This document shows, piece after piece, positions 22,002 to 30,743 of a DNA stretch of 64,000 bases. The notes under the pieces were generated by a model. The model saw only the letters and a list, made by a program, of their open reading frames with translations, was not told the origin of the DNA and ran no database searches. The position numbers and the translations under genes were made by a program. Each line of letters starts with the position of its first letter. Position 1 is the stretch's first letter. Origin of the DNA: Alteromonadaceae bacterium BrNp21-10 (lineage in GTDB: Bacteria > Pseudomonadota > Gammaproteobacteria > Enterobacterales > Alteromonadaceae); NCBI GenBank assembly GCA_030418115.1, contig JAUHQD010000005.1:1-64000 (forward strand). The letters are read 5' to 3'.

Positions 22002-22952
22002 TTATTTCTTGTCTAAGGTAACTTTACCGCTAACCGTGGAGACTTCCACTCTCGCCGCCCCGTCACCCACATTAAAACTCAACCAACGGCGGGGGCCATA
22101 CTTATTACGTTGCACTTGGTCATCAGTTAAATCATTAATAATATTGCCCCCGGCATGAGCTTCCACATTAAAGCGTGCTGAAACTTTGCCCACAAAACCG
22201 AGGTAAATGCGGCCACTAACACTGTTAGCATGCACTTCAGCGTTTTCCATTAATCCCATATTGAGGCGTACTTCACCGTTTACCGTTTTCACTTCGGCAT
22301 TTTTAACTGCCGATAACCCCACCTTCATATCACCATTAACACTTTCGAGCACAACATCAGCAATGCTCGAGTTTGATTGCATATCACCATTCACTGTCTG
22401 CAATGCTAAACGTGTTCCCGCAGACTTACTGTCGTTAATATCACCATTAACGGTTTCTAGAGTTATATCACCGATCAGACCTCGACTGCGAATATCACCG
22501 TTAACAATATTAACCTTAATTCGCCCCTGCAAATTACTCAGACTGACATCACCGTTAACCAGTGAAATATCCGTTCCACCGCTGTAATCATTAGCAATAA
22601 AATCAGAATTAACCGAGGTATAACTGACGTGACTTTGTGCTGGCAGGTAAACGGTTAAGTCATCACCATTTTCTTTTCGGTAATTATGGCTGTGGCTATT
22701 TTTGGGCACCTTTACTTGGATTAAAATTTGGTTACCGTTACGCTCAAAAATCAACTTTTCAGCTAATTCATCAAGCCGTCCCACCACCCGCACTTGGGTT
22801 TTCTCCCAGATTTTTACGGTTATTTCACCGGAGGTGTTTTTTATTTCCACATAGCCCTGTGCATCCGCATCAATGGTTTCATCCACCTGTTGCGCCGCCA
22901 TAAGGTGTAAGCTGAATAAACAACAGCCGATGGTTAACATTAGTTTTTTCAT
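22002..22952 (-). CDS. Secreted DUF4097-type repeat protein
   Basis: A 316-residue protein with a signal peptide (MKKLMLTIGCCLFSLHLMAA). The start is the ATG at 22952, preceded by GAGG; an in-frame TTG lies two codons earlier. From about residue 110 the sequence repeats every 18-20 residues with VNGD or VNGE at matching positions (SLVNGDVSL, NIVNGDIRS, ETVNGDIND, QTVNGDMQS, ESVNGDMKV, KTVNGEVRL). This is the pattern of DUF4097 putative adhesin/beta-helix proteins. It is the last gene of an operon with an ECF sigma factor and a probable anti-sigma factor. Its function is unknown; an envelope role is inferred from the context. Confidence 0.85.
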   Translation of the reverse strand: MKKLMLTIGCCLFSLHLMAAQQVDETIDADAQGYVEIKNTSGEITVKIWEKTQVRVVGRLDELAEKLIFERNGNQILIQVKVPKNSHSHNYRKENGDDLTVYLPAQSHVSYTSVNSDFIANDYSGGTDISLVNGDVSLSNLQGRIKVNIVNGDIRSRGLIGDITLETVNGDINDSKSAGTRLALQTVNGDMQSNSSIADVVLESVNGDMKVGLSAVKNAEVKTVNGEVRLNMGLMENAEVHANSVSGRIYLGFVGKVSARFNVEAHAGGNIINDLTDDQVQRNKYGPRRWLSFNVGDGAARVEVSTVSGKVTLDKK

Positions 22953-23009
22953 TTTCAATCCTCTTATTCGCGCCGTTAATCTGCTGGCGAAATAGTTACT
23001 ACAATTCGG

Positions 23010-23486
23010 TTATATTTGCTGCCATTTAGGCGAATGCACTTTTTCAATTAGATCTATTTGCTGCTGATGCACTTGTTGTAACATTTTTAGTAATGCCACA
23101 TTCTGTGGCTCTTGCTGTAAGGCTTTTTTAATGGCTAAGGCCGCTTCATCCAATTGCTGCAATTGTTGCTGCCAATTGTCGGTTAACGCAGGCTGATCTT
23201 GATAACTGACCATCAACGCTTGCATTTGTTGCTGATGCTGGGCACTCAATACCACGACCAAATTTTTATTCGCGCTCACCGTCGGATCCATTTGTAAGGT
23301 CATCCAACCGACACCACATAACATCGCAACCCCTGCAGCAATCGCCCAGTATGGCCTCGGTTTTGTCGACTGCTCGCGGCTGATGGCCATTTCAATCCCT
23401 GGCCACAGATCACGGTTTGGCGCAGTTGACTGAGATAACTGATCAATCTGCTTCTTGAGTTGCTGTTCAAAGTCTGGATTACTCAT
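23010..23486 (-). CDS. Probable anti-sigma factor, single-pass membrane protein
   Basis: A 158-residue protein overlapping the ECF sigma gene by 8 bases. The cytoplasmic N-terminus (about 45 residues, with RDLWPGIEMAI as in short anti-sigma proteins) is followed by one membrane helix (about 47-63, WAIAAGVAMLCGVGWMT) and a periplasmic Gln-rich helical tail that looks like a coiled coil. It has no recognisable ZAS zinc motif (HxxxCxxC), so the assignment rests on topology and on the conserved sigma/anti-sigma/DUF4097 order. Confidence 0.7.
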   Translation of the reverse strand: MSNPDFEQQLKKQIDQLSQSTAPNRDLWPGIEMAISREQSTKPRPYWAIAAGVAMLCGVGWMTLQMDPTVSANKNLVVVLSAQHQQQMQALMVSYQDQPALTDNWQQQLQQLDEAALAIKKALQQEPQNVALLKMLQQVHQQQIDLIEKVHSPKWQQI

Positions 23487-24039
23487 AGCCCATCCACTCT
23501 TGTAATAACTGTTTCGCCCGATGAAATTGTGCTTTGCTTGAGCCCACTGCCATATTGGTTAATCCGGCAATTTCTTCATAGCGGTAACCTTCTATAGCAT
23601 GTAGTACAAACACGATACGCGCTCGCTCTGGCAACCTTTTGATATAGGCATCTAAATCAACTTGATCTGTCGATGCCTCTGCCACATGTTGCATTACTTC
23701 GGTTTGCTCTAGGGTAAACATGCGTTGTAACCAGCCCCGTTGTTTACGTAAATAACTGATGGCAACATTCGACGTTACGCTGTGCAACCAAGTTGAAAAC
23801 TTACTGTTGCCCTGAAAATTATCCAATTTGCGCCATAGTTGAATAAACACTTCTTGGGTAGCATCTTCGGCTAAGCTGCGATCAACCATCAAGCGTAAGC
23901 ATAAGCTATACACCATGCCGACATAGCGTTGATACAGCTGCTCAAAAGCAAGTTTATCGCCCGCCTTTGCCCGGATAATCAGCCGTTGTTCTGCATCAAA
24001 AGTTTGCTCTGCAGCAATAATGGTTGCTGTCGTAGTCAA
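23479..24039 (-). CDS. ECF-family RNA polymerase sigma factor
   Basis: A 186-residue alternative sigma factor. Region 2 contains FEQLYQRYVGMVYSLCLRLM, then AEDATQEVFIQLWRKLDNF and FSTWLHSVTSNVAISYLRKQ. Region 4 contains LPERARIVFVLHAIEGYRYE and EIAGLTNMAVGSSKAQFHRA. The start is a TTG at 24039 with AGGAG seven bases upstream. It heads an operon with the probable anti-sigma factor and the DUF4097 protein, so its target probably includes its own promoter. The signal is unknown. Confidence 0.92.
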   Translation of the reverse strand: MTTTATIIAAEQTFDAEQRLIIRAKAGDKLAFEQLYQRYVGMVYSLCLRLMVDRSLAEDATQEVFIQLWRKLDNFQGNSKFSTWLHSVTSNVAISYLRKQRGWLQRMFTLEQTEVMQHVAEASTDQVDLDAYIKRLPERARIVFVLHAIEGYRYEEIAGLTNMAVGSSKAQFHRAKQLLQEWMGYE

Positions 24040-24081
24040 TATTGGCTCCTAGAGCGTGTTCTTTATTAAGTGCTTTGAAGG

Positions 24082-24108
24082 TGAGTCGCAGCGTTAGCCT
24101 ATAAGGTT
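24082..24108 (-). promoter_or_regulatory. Candidate ECF-type autoregulated promoter
   Basis: On the minus strand AACCTT (24103-24108) is followed after 15 bases by GACTCA (24082-24087), about 45 bases before the sigma gene start. An AAC-type -35 box is typical of ECF promoters. There is no second example in the window to compare with, so this is tentative. Confidence 0.3.
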
Positions 24109-24257
24109 TAAATCCCAATGAAAAATTATTTTTAATTATTGTTTAACATATTGAAAAAACACTAGAATTATCTGCTTACATTGTTGTCCAATCAAATAAT
24201 CGCGATTTGCTACACTGCTAAGCCTAGCTAGTTTTGTCTACAATGGATTGCTCACCG

Positions 24258-25781
24258 ATGAAATTAAACATTAACTTTAGTAGCAGGTTTTTTGCCTTAT
24301 ATGTGGCACTGTTATCCTGCCCATCACAGGCAGCTGACTCCGTCTTTGCCGTACAAGATCTTCAACTACCTATTGCTGTTAGTCATCCCGTGATAAGTGC
24401 TAATTTACTTACCAATGAGGGCAATGAATTACTGGTGATGGGCGTCAATGAGCTGCAACAACGTAGTTTACTGATTTTAGGATTTGACAAGAAAACCCAA
24501 CAGTATCAACCCCAAGACATCATCGTTCTGCCACCCGCTTTATTTGCCTTCGATATTGGTGATGATAAAAGTACACTGCAAAGATTGTACTTTCTCAGTA
24601 AAGATCAGCTTTGGCACTATCGACCTGCCACCGCCGATCAGCCTTCAGCAATTGTGCCACAAACGGCCATACGCTCAATGTACCTAGCCGATAATGCTGA
24701 CTTTATTCAACAACGAGATTTTGCCCAGGATATTAATTACGATGGTAAAGATGATTTTATTATTGCTGATTTTGAACAACTGAATTTATGGTTATCCAAT
24801 AATGCGGGCAGCTTAACCCATCAACAACTTGCCATTAGCACGCACTTACGTGTCGAAGATGAACGCATTAGTTTTAATGAGGTTAAATTATATTTTGCGG
24901 ATATGAACAATGATAGTCTTAAGGATATTGTCACTGTGGATGATGGTCAACTACAGGTCTTTCAACAAGATAATGATGGACAGTTTACCGTCACTCCCCA
25001 ACCCATCACCATCCATCCGAGTATTTCCGGCATCAACTGGTGGGATAAAATTGAAGCCGATGGACAAAACCCCGATCAAAGTAATTTACAGCATCGTGTT
25101 GTAGAAGATATCCGAGATTTTAACGGCGACAAAATTGCCGATATGATGGTCCGTTTCACTCAAAGTTCTGGGGTACTTGATAAAACCAATGACTATGAAC
25201 TCTATCTGGGTCAGATCAAAGATCAGCAATTGCAGTTTAACTTGCAGGCCGATAGCCAAATTCAATCCGATGAAACCCTTTCTGGATTACAGATAGTTGA
25301 TATTGAGGAGGATGGTAAACTGGAAGTCATGCTATCTGCCTTTGATCTTGGCTTAACACAAATTATCAGTGCGTTGCTGGCCGGTAGTATCGATCAGGAA
25401 ATGTTGTTGTTTTCCTTAAATGAACAGCACCACTTCAATCCCAAGCCATTGTCCGTTCAAGATGTTGAAATAACCTTTAGCCTAAGTCGTGGCCGCAGTG
25501 GCGAGCCAATGGTAAAAATCGCTGACGTCAATGCTGACGGCTATAAAGATATTCTGCTATCCAGCGGCGATGACAAAATCGAAATAATCTACGCCACTCC
25601 ACAAGGGAAACGCGCCTTTGCTCGTAAAAGTGTGAAATTTAGTGTGGCGTTACCCAGTAATGCTAAAGAGATAACCGACGCTGATATTAACAATGATGGT
25701 AAAACAGACCTAATTTTACATTACGGAAGATTAGATGCCGAAGCATTACTGAAGCATATTACGATTCTTACGGCACGCTAA
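24258..25781 (+). CDS. Secreted FG-GAP/VCBS repeat protein with calcium-type loops
   Basis: I prefer the ATG at 24258, giving 507 residues with a signal peptide (MKLNINFSSRFFALYVALLS, then CPSQAADS). TTG 24234 and ATG 24243 are in-frame alternatives. At least six segments carry the DxNxDGxxD-like pattern of integrin-type FG-GAP repeats: DINYDGKDDFI, DMNNDSLKDIV, DFNGDKIADMM, DIEEDGKLEVM, DVNADGYKDIL and DINNDGKTDLI. These loops bind calcium and usually build a seven-bladed propeller outside the cytoplasm. It is divergent from the ECF sigma operon. Binding partner and function are unknown. Confidence 0.85.
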   Translation: MKLNINFSSRFFALYVALLSCPSQAADSVFAVQDLQLPIAVSHPVISANLLTNEGNELLVMGVNELQQRSLLILGFDKKTQQYQPQDIIVLPPALFAFDIGDDKSTLQRLYFLSKDQLWHYRPATADQPSAIVPQTAIRSMYLADNADFIQQRDFAQDINYDGKDDFIIADFEQLNLWLSNNAGSLTHQQLAISTHLRVEDERISFNEVKLYFADMNNDSLKDIVTVDDGQLQVFQQDNDGQFTVTPQPITIHPSISGINWWDKIEADGQNPDQSNLQHRVVEDIRDFNGDKIADMMVRFTQSSGVLDKTNDYELYLGQIKDQQLQFNLQADSQIQSDETLSGLQIVDIEEDGKLEVMLSAFDLGLTQIISALLAGSIDQEMLLFSLNEQHHFNPKPLSVQDVEITFSLSRGRSGEPMVKIADVNADGYKDILLSSGDDKIEIIYATPQGKRAFARKSVKFSVALPSNAKEITDADINNDGKTDLILHYGRLDAEALLKHITILTAR

Positions 25782-25812
25782 TCTATACCCAAACCAAATC
25801 TGTCAAGATCAA

Positions 25813-26091
25813 TTATTTTTGAAAGACCAATGGGTTTTTAATCGATTTATTACCAACATTGTCGCGAGGCGTTGTTTTGTCCAATACACGCCAAGGACGT
25901 GAACAGCATATTGCGAGCAATAAAATACTACTTACAATACCGGCAACCATCTTAGCCAGAACAAATAACGTGACCCATAAACTATAAAAAGCAGAACCGC
26001 TAATTAAACTATCACTTGGCTCTACGATAAACAGTAACAAGCTAAGCATACTGAAACACATTAAAAGAATTATTTTGCGAGTCGAAATCAT
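25813..26091 (-). CDS. Small membrane protein of unknown function
   Basis: A 92-residue protein with two hydrophobic stretches (about 6-23 and 38-64) and a polar C-terminal tail of about 25 residues. ISTRKIILLMCFSMLSLLLF at the start may be a membrane helix or a signal peptide. It is convergent with the FG-GAP protein gene (31 bases apart). No family recognised; the steady hydrophobic pattern is the main reason to call it. Confidence 0.5.
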   Translation of the reverse strand: MISTRKIILLMCFSMLSLLLFIVEPSDSLISGSAFYSLWVTLFVLAKMVAGIVSSILLLAICCSRPWRVLDKTTPRDNVGNKSIKNPLVFQK

Positions 26092-26399
26092 AATCTATCC
26101 TTGAATTATATTATTCGCCAATTGAAACTGGAAGCAACCAATTTCAGGGCGCATATTCTAACCTAATTACCTAATAATTGCTGATGTTTTTTAGCACATT
26201 AATCATTAACTTAACTTCAGCGAATAATAGTTACTCAGCAGAAAACGGGGGCAGTATAGATAGCCTATATGAATCCCCGATGACAATTTTTGGCTATTAC
26301 GGTGTCATAATTAAATAAATAGCAGGCTTTAATTTATACTGTTTATATTAACAGTACTATGATAGCCTGAGTGCAGATTTAAATACAGAGGAAAACACA
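26092..26399. other. Intergenic region upstream of yebG
   Basis: About 308 AT-rich bases between a minus-strand small membrane protein and yebG. It contains the LexA box described separately and a -10-like TATACT at 26335-26340 overlapping it. I see no other feature. Confidence 0.5.
26339..26354 (+). promoter_or_regulatory. LexA (SOS) box of yebG
   Basis: The 16-base sequence CTGTTTATATTAACAG matches the gammaproteobacterial LexA consensus CTGT-N8-ACAG exactly, with an AT-rich centre. It lies 46 bases before the yebG start and overlaps a TATACT -10-like box, so LexA would block RNA polymerase. Confidence 0.9.
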
Positions 26400-26690
26400 A
26401 TGGCTGTCATTACACGTTATGTGGTTGAGCATAAAGGGGTAGAAAAACTCGTGACTACAGACAAAAAAGAAGCGGATAAGTACGACAAAATGCTCGACGT
26501 TGCCGATAACCTAGCTGAATACATTAGTGCCAAAGGTATTAATATAGATGACAGCCTGTTGGAGGAACTATCCATCGTGTTGTCACAGAATAAAGATGGC
26601 GTCAGTAAATTATTTAGAGGACAACCGGCGACTTCTCTACTCGAAGAAGAAAAAGCAGATGTGATTGCCATTGATGCTAAGAAAGCGTAA
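26400..26690 (+). CDS. yebG: YebG-family SOS-induced protein
   Basis: A 96-residue acidic protein. The start MAVITRYVVEHKGVEKLVTT, followed by KKEADKYDKMLDVADNLAEY, corresponds to E. coli YebG (MAVEVKYVV, then KKEADAYDKMLDTADLL). YebG is induced by DNA damage; its molecular function is not established. The gene has AGAGG before the start and a perfect LexA box upstream, which agrees with the assignment. A bidirectional terminator separates it from rplI. Confidence 0.92.
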   Translation: MAVITRYVVEHKGVEKLVTTDKKEADKYDKMLDVADNLAEYISAKGINIDDSLLEELSIVLSQNKDGVSKLFRGQPATSLLEEEKADVIAIDAKKA

Positions 26691-26751
26691 GGCTGGTTAA
26701 CTCTCGTACAGGTCTTTACGTTTATTTAAGTTAATAATTTACTGCACAAAC

Positions 26752-26778
26752 AAAAACACCGCCTAAGGCGGTGTTTTT
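26752..26778. terminator. Bidirectional terminator between yebG and rplI
   Basis: AAAAACACCGCC (26752-26763), loop TAA, GGCGGTGTTTTT (26767-26778) form a perfect 12-bp stem flanked by A and T runs. It can end both the plus-strand yebG transcript and the minus-strand rpsF-rpsR-rplI transcript. Confidence 0.92.
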
Positions 26779-26801
26779 AATTTAATTTCGAAAAATTCGA
26801 A

Positions 26802-27254
26802 TTAAGCTTCGGCAATCACTACAACATTGATTGAAGCAATAACTTCTGAGTGAAGTTGTAAATCAAGAGCGTGTGTACCTACTTCACGGATAGTTCCGTT
26901 AGGCATTTTCACTTCAGCTTTAGCTACTGGGATACCCGCAGCAGTAATAGCATCAGCCACATCACGAGTACCGATAGAACCGAACAATTTACCTTCATCA
27001 CCAGCTGGTGCGGCAACTGTTACTTCCGCAAGTTCAGCAAGTTTCGCTGCACGAGCTTCAGCCGCGGCTAAAGTGTCAGCAATTTTTGCTTCCAATTCAG
27101 CACGACGCGCTTCAAATTTTTCTACATTGTCTTTAGTTGCAGGAACTGCTTTACCCTGTGGGAAAAGGAAGTTACGTGCATAACCAGATTTAACTGTAAC
27201 CTGGTCACCTAATCCGCCTAAATTGGCGACTTTGTCTAGTAGGATGATATTCAT
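26802..27254 (-). CDS. rplI: Large ribosomal subunit protein L9
   Basis: L9 binds domain V of 23S rRNA and reaches out from the 50S subunit; it limits frameshifting. The start is the ATG at 27254 ([20 protein letters not shown]) with AGAGGT upstream, giving 150 residues. The longer frame to 27281 adds nine unconserved residues. The N-terminal domain, the long connecting helix (about 40-75) and the C-terminal domain are all present. It is the last gene of the rpsF-rpsR-rplI operon, 30 bases after rpsR. Confidence 0.97.
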   Translation of the reverse strand: MNIILLDKVANLGGLGDQVTVKSGYARNFLFPQGKAVPATKDNVEKFEARRAELEAKIADTLAAAEARAAKLAELAEVTVAAPAGDEGKLFGSIGTRDVADAITAAGIPVAKAEVKMPNGTIREVGTHALDLQLHSEVIASINVVVIAEA

Positions 27255-27284
27255 CTTGCTACCTCTTAATCTGTTCGCCAATAA

Positions 27285-27512
27285 TTATTTATGTGAGTCA
27301 GTGTACGGAAGCAACGCCAAGAAGCGTGAACGCTTGATCGCTGTTGACAACTGACGCTGATACTTGGCACGGGTGCCAGTGATACGACTAGGGACAATTT
27401 TGCCACTTTCGGTAATGTAATTTTTCAATACCGCGGTATCTTTATAATCAATTTGCTGCACATCTTCGGCAGTGAAACGACAGAACTTACGACGTCTAAA
27501 AAAGCGAGCCAT
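27285..27512 (-). CDS. rpsR: Small ribosomal subunit protein S18
   Basis: S18 binds the 30S platform together with S6. The product has 75 residues, as in E. coli, and contains [20 protein letters not shown] and [20 protein letters not shown]. Its ATG overlaps the last base of the rpsF stop (TAATG), which implies translational coupling. In many gammaproteobacteria priB lies between rpsF and rpsR; it is missing here. Confidence 0.98.
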   Translation of the reverse strand: MARFFRRRKFCRFTAEDVQQIDYKDTAVLKNYITESGKIVPSRITGTRAKYQRQLSTAIKRSRFLALLPYTDSHK

Positions 27513-27928
27513 TATTCTTCTCCTTCAACTTGTTCTTCAGCAACGACAGCAGGTTGTTCAGCTTCAACAACAGGTCTTTCGTCACGACGATCACGACGAT
27601 CTTCACGTGCATTTTCTTTAGCCATAGGAGAGGCTTCAGTAACTGCACCTTTAGTGCGCATAACTAAATTACGCAAGATAACATCGTTAAAGCGGAAAGC
27701 AGTTTCTAGTTCTTCAACAGCTTCAGCAGTGGCTTCAGCGTTGATTAACACGTAATGTGCTTTATGAAGTTTTTCAATTGGGTATGCCAATTGACGACGG
27801 CCCCAATCTTCTAAACGATGGATTTGACCACCGCCAGTTTTTAGGATTTCGGTATAACGTTCGATCATACCAGCTACTTGTTCACTCTGATCTGGGTGAA
27901 CCATGAACACGATTTCGTAATGACGCAT
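27512..27928 (-). CDS. rpsF: Small ribosomal subunit protein S6
   Basis: S6 joins S18 on the 30S platform. The 138-residue product starts [20 protein letters not shown] and has the fold segment [21 protein letters not shown] charged C-terminal tail (about residues 105-138, RREDRRDRR-type and then Glu-rich) is longer than the core domain; in E. coli the tail receives extra glutamates from RimK. It is the first gene of the operon, with AGGAGC before the ATG and a promoter at 28020-28048. Confidence 0.97.
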   Translation of the reverse strand: MRHYEIVFMVHPDQSEQVAGMIERYTEILKTGGGQIHRLEDWGRRQLAYPIEKLHKAHYVLINAEATAEAVEELETAFRFNDVILRNLVMRTKGAVTEASPMAKENAREDRRDRRDERPVVEAEQPAVVAEEQVEGEE

Positions 27929-28019
27929 CGTTGCTCCTTACGGTTGTAGCCTCATACAGCTCAGCCAACACTGCGAGAGACAAGGAACTAAAAGGGTATA
28001 GGCTGAATTAAGGGCGCGA

Positions 28020-28048
28020 ATTTTATACAAAAGTAACTAACGATACAA
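28020..28048 (-). promoter_or_regulatory. Sigma-70 promoter of rpsF-rpsR-rplI
   Basis: On the minus strand TTGTAT (28043-28048) and TAAAAT (28020-28025) are separated by 17 bases, about 90 bases before the rpsF start. The bases after the -10 box (TCGCGCCC) are GC-rich, as is common at ribosomal promoters. Confidence 0.6.
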
Positions 28049-28141
28049 GCAGTATCTTGCCCTTGGCTGAATTAAAACCCAATGGGTCATTTTAACTGTC
28101 ACTATTTCGGCGTTCACTTAGCCTTCGGGCTGTTGACTAAG

Positions 28142-29374
28142 TTAATGCGCATGCAGGATTAAATGGGCGTTAATGGCGTCCATCAATGCGTTATGTTTGG
28201 CAGACCATTGGTGGCTTTTGTCATTATATAAATAGTTGGCTGAGGTTTTAACGATCACCGAATTAGCTTCGCGATCAATACGCATATATTGGCTATAGAT
28301 ACCCTGCGCTTGAAATACATTATGGGTATGCAATGGGATCCACCATTGGTAACCATAACCATGCACCGAATCCGAAGCGGGATTATTTTCACCTGGCATA
28401 ACATGGGGAGCATCAGCACTGGTGGAATCTATAACCCATTGTGCAGGCACCAACTGCTGGCCATTAACTTGACCCTGTTGTAAATACAATTGACCAAAAC
28501 GCGCATAATCCCGCAGTGACACATTTAATCCACCCAGTGCCAACTCCATACCGGTGTCATCGGTGATCCAATCTGCGGCAAACTCCATGCCTAATGGCTG
28601 CCAGATTTTCTCCTGCAAATAGGCACTAAGGGTTTTACCTGTCGCTCGAGTTAAGACCATGCCCAATACTTGGGTGTCGATGCTGACATAATGATGATAA
28701 GTGCCTGGCTCGCGTTCGCGCTCAAGGGTTTTAACAAATTCATCTAGCGGCTGACCAAAAGCCACAGTCCTCGAGAAGCGATTAATATCGGAATTATAAT
28801 CACCATAATCTTCGTTAAAACGTACACCAGATGACATTTGCAGCACATCTTTAATGCGTACACCGTCATAACCACTACCCTTTAATTCTGGCACATAGTC
28901 AGTTACGGTTTGCTCAATGCTTTGAATATGGCCTTCTGCCATCGCAATTCCAAACAACGCCGACACGAAGGATTTAGCCATCGAAAACGACATATGCTGG
29001 CCACTTGCACGCTGCCCGAGATAATATTCTTCAGTGATAATATGGCCGTTATGCAGTACTAAAAAACCGGTGGTACTGCTTTGTTTTAGGAAGGTTTTAA
29101 CATTGATATCTTCACCATCAAAGCTAAAGCTTTCTGGCAAGCTTTGTTCAACATGATCAAGCTTCAATGGCTGCGAACTGGCTGCAATAGTGGTGGTATT
29201 AAAAATATGCCGCATACCCAAAAAATTAGCGACAATTTTGTCTTTGTCATAAAGGGTAATCACCCGCTGTAAGCGCTCTAAGCGCTCCCCATAAACCGCG
29301 AACAATCCCAAAATAATGGTCGAGATGACCAAAGCAATCACTTTCCAATTTAGTAATTTTTTAATCGTCGACAT
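28142..29374 (-). CDS. Beta-lactamase-fold serine hydrolase (class C / NylB-like)
   Basis: A 410-residue protein with an N-terminal membrane helix (about 10-27, VIALVISTIILGLFAVYG), probably a membrane anchor. The catalytic SxxK tetrad is SMAK within MSFSMAKSFVSALFGIAMAE. The second motif is in YHHYVSIDTQVLG (Y-x-S), and HGYGYQWW lies near the C-terminus. These features match the family of beta-lactamase-related esterases and 6-aminohexanoate-dimer hydrolases rather than true AmpC. The natural substrate is unknown. It is a single gene 77 bases after proB, on the same strand. Confidence 0.85.
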   Translation of the reverse strand: MSTIKKLLNWKVIALVISTIILGLFAVYGERLERLQRVITLYDKDKIVANFLGMRHIFNTTTIAASSQPLKLDHVEQSLPESFSFDGEDINVKTFLKQSSTTGFLVLHNGHIITEEYYLGQRASGQHMSFSMAKSFVSALFGIAMAEGHIQSIEQTVTDYVPELKGSGYDGVRIKDVLQMSSGVRFNEDYGDYNSDINRFSRTVAFGQPLDEFVKTLEREREPGTYHHYVSIDTQVLGMVLTRATGKTLSAYLQEKIWQPLGMEFAADWITDDTGMELALGGLNVSLRDYARFGQLYLQQGQVNGQQLVPAQWVIDSTSADAPHVMPGENNPASDSVHGYGYQWWIPLHTHNVFQAQGIYSQYMRIDREANSVIVKTSANYLYNDKSHQWSAKHNALMDAINAHLILHAH

Positions 29375-29450
29375 GATTCGCCTTGTTTACTCATAAGGAT
29401 TATGGAGCCAATACGCTTTGTCAGTCGCAGAAAAACAGAGCGGCAAAACA

Positions 29451-30554
29451 CTACAACAAGACTAAATCGTCTCGATGCAATACCGCATCAGGATGACTAA
29501 AACCGAGTATGGATTCAATGGCTTCGCTTTTTTGGCCTTTAACCCGTTGTAGATCAGCGGCAGTGTATAAACTTAAACCTTTAGCAAATACGTCACCGTT
29601 ATATTCAATATTCACCGCATCACCGGCATCAAACTGGCCATTTACCGCAACGATACCAGCTGGTAATAATGATGCCCCGCGCTGACTAATGGCTTGATAG
29701 GCGCCTTCATCAACAACCACGTTACCTTTACTTTTTAAGCTGTGTTTCAACCAATGTTTCTTGGCTTTAGTACGCGATTGTAGTGGGTCAAATAAGGTAC
29801 CTGCGATCTGGCCCTTATATAATTGTTCAAAGGCCACGCTACTGTGACCATTGATGATTAGAGTTTGAATCCCCTGCTGACAGGCTTTCTGCGCTGCTTG
29901 CAGTTTGGTTTGCATACCACCAGTACCGACCGATGAACCAACACTACCTGCTAGTTGCATGACAGCATTATCGATTTTTTCTACACGGGGGATCAACTGT
30001 GCGCTGCTATCGGTTTTAGGATTAGCGGTATAAAGACCATCCACATCGGTGCAAATCATTAAGGTGTCGGCATCGGCCACCATCGCCACTAATGCCGCCA
30101 AATTATCGTTATCACCGAACTTTAATTCTTGGGTAGCAACAGTATCGTTTTCATTAATGATGGGTAACACGTTATTTTTAAGCAGTTCCCGTAAGGTATT
30201 TTTGATATTCAAATAACGCTGACGATTACCCATATCATCATGGGTTAACAGCATTTGTGCACAAGGGAAATCAAACAAGCGCGCCCAATTGGCCATCATT
30301 CGGGTTTGTCCTATGGCAGCCATGGCTTGTTTTTCGGCAATAGAAACATGACTACCATGAGCAATAGCATTACGCCCAGCGGCGACACTACCGGAAGAGA
30401 CCAATATTACTTCTTTACCGTTTTCGCGGCTTTGGATAATAAAACGCGCCAAGGCCAACAAATGTTCCGTTCTACAGCCATTACCTTCAGGCGCGATTAA
30501 TGCGCTGCCTACTTTAATTACGGCACGATGCCAATTCACTGCAGACTGGGTCAT
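29451..30554 (-). CDS. proB: Glutamate 5-kinase
   Basis: First enzyme of proline synthesis; it phosphorylates glutamate to gamma-glutamyl phosphate and is usually inhibited by proline. The start is the ATG at 30554 (MTQSAVNWHRAVIKVGSALI), giving 367 residues as in E. coli; the longer frame to 30620 has no homologous extension. The kinase domain has VSSGSVAAGR, NENDTVATQELKFGDNDNLA and GTGGMQTKLQAA, followed by a C-terminal PUA domain from about residue 275. proA, the usual partner, is not next to it. Confidence 0.95.
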   Translation of the reverse strand: MTQSAVNWHRAVIKVGSALIAPEGNGCRTEHLLALARFIIQSRENGKEVILVSSGSVAAGRNAIAHGSHVSIAEKQAMAAIGQTRMMANWARLFDFPCAQMLLTHDDMGNRQRYLNIKNTLRELLKNNVLPIINENDTVATQELKFGDNDNLAALVAMVADADTLMICTDVDGLYTANPKTDSSAQLIPRVEKIDNAVMQLAGSVGSSVGTGGMQTKLQAAQKACQQGIQTLIINGHSSVAFEQLYKGQIAGTLFDPLQSRTKAKKHWLKHSLKSKGNVVVDEGAYQAISQRGASLLPAGIVAVNGQFDAGDAVNIEYNGDVFAKGLSLYTAADLQRVKGQKSEAIESILGFSHPDAVLHRDDLVLL

Positions 30555-30743
30555 TTTTCGCTTCCGGTTTTCAATAGCCTGAAAATAAAGGGGTGAACAA
30601 ACTCTTTCTATGTTGCACAATCTTCATAAAGTAAGCGCAAACTGCCATTGGCTCAACTCGATAAATGCGGTGTTTTTTCAACATGGAAGAGCAATTGGCG
30701 CTAGTTTAAAATACTTTGCGTAACGATACTAAGGCAATTTGAT

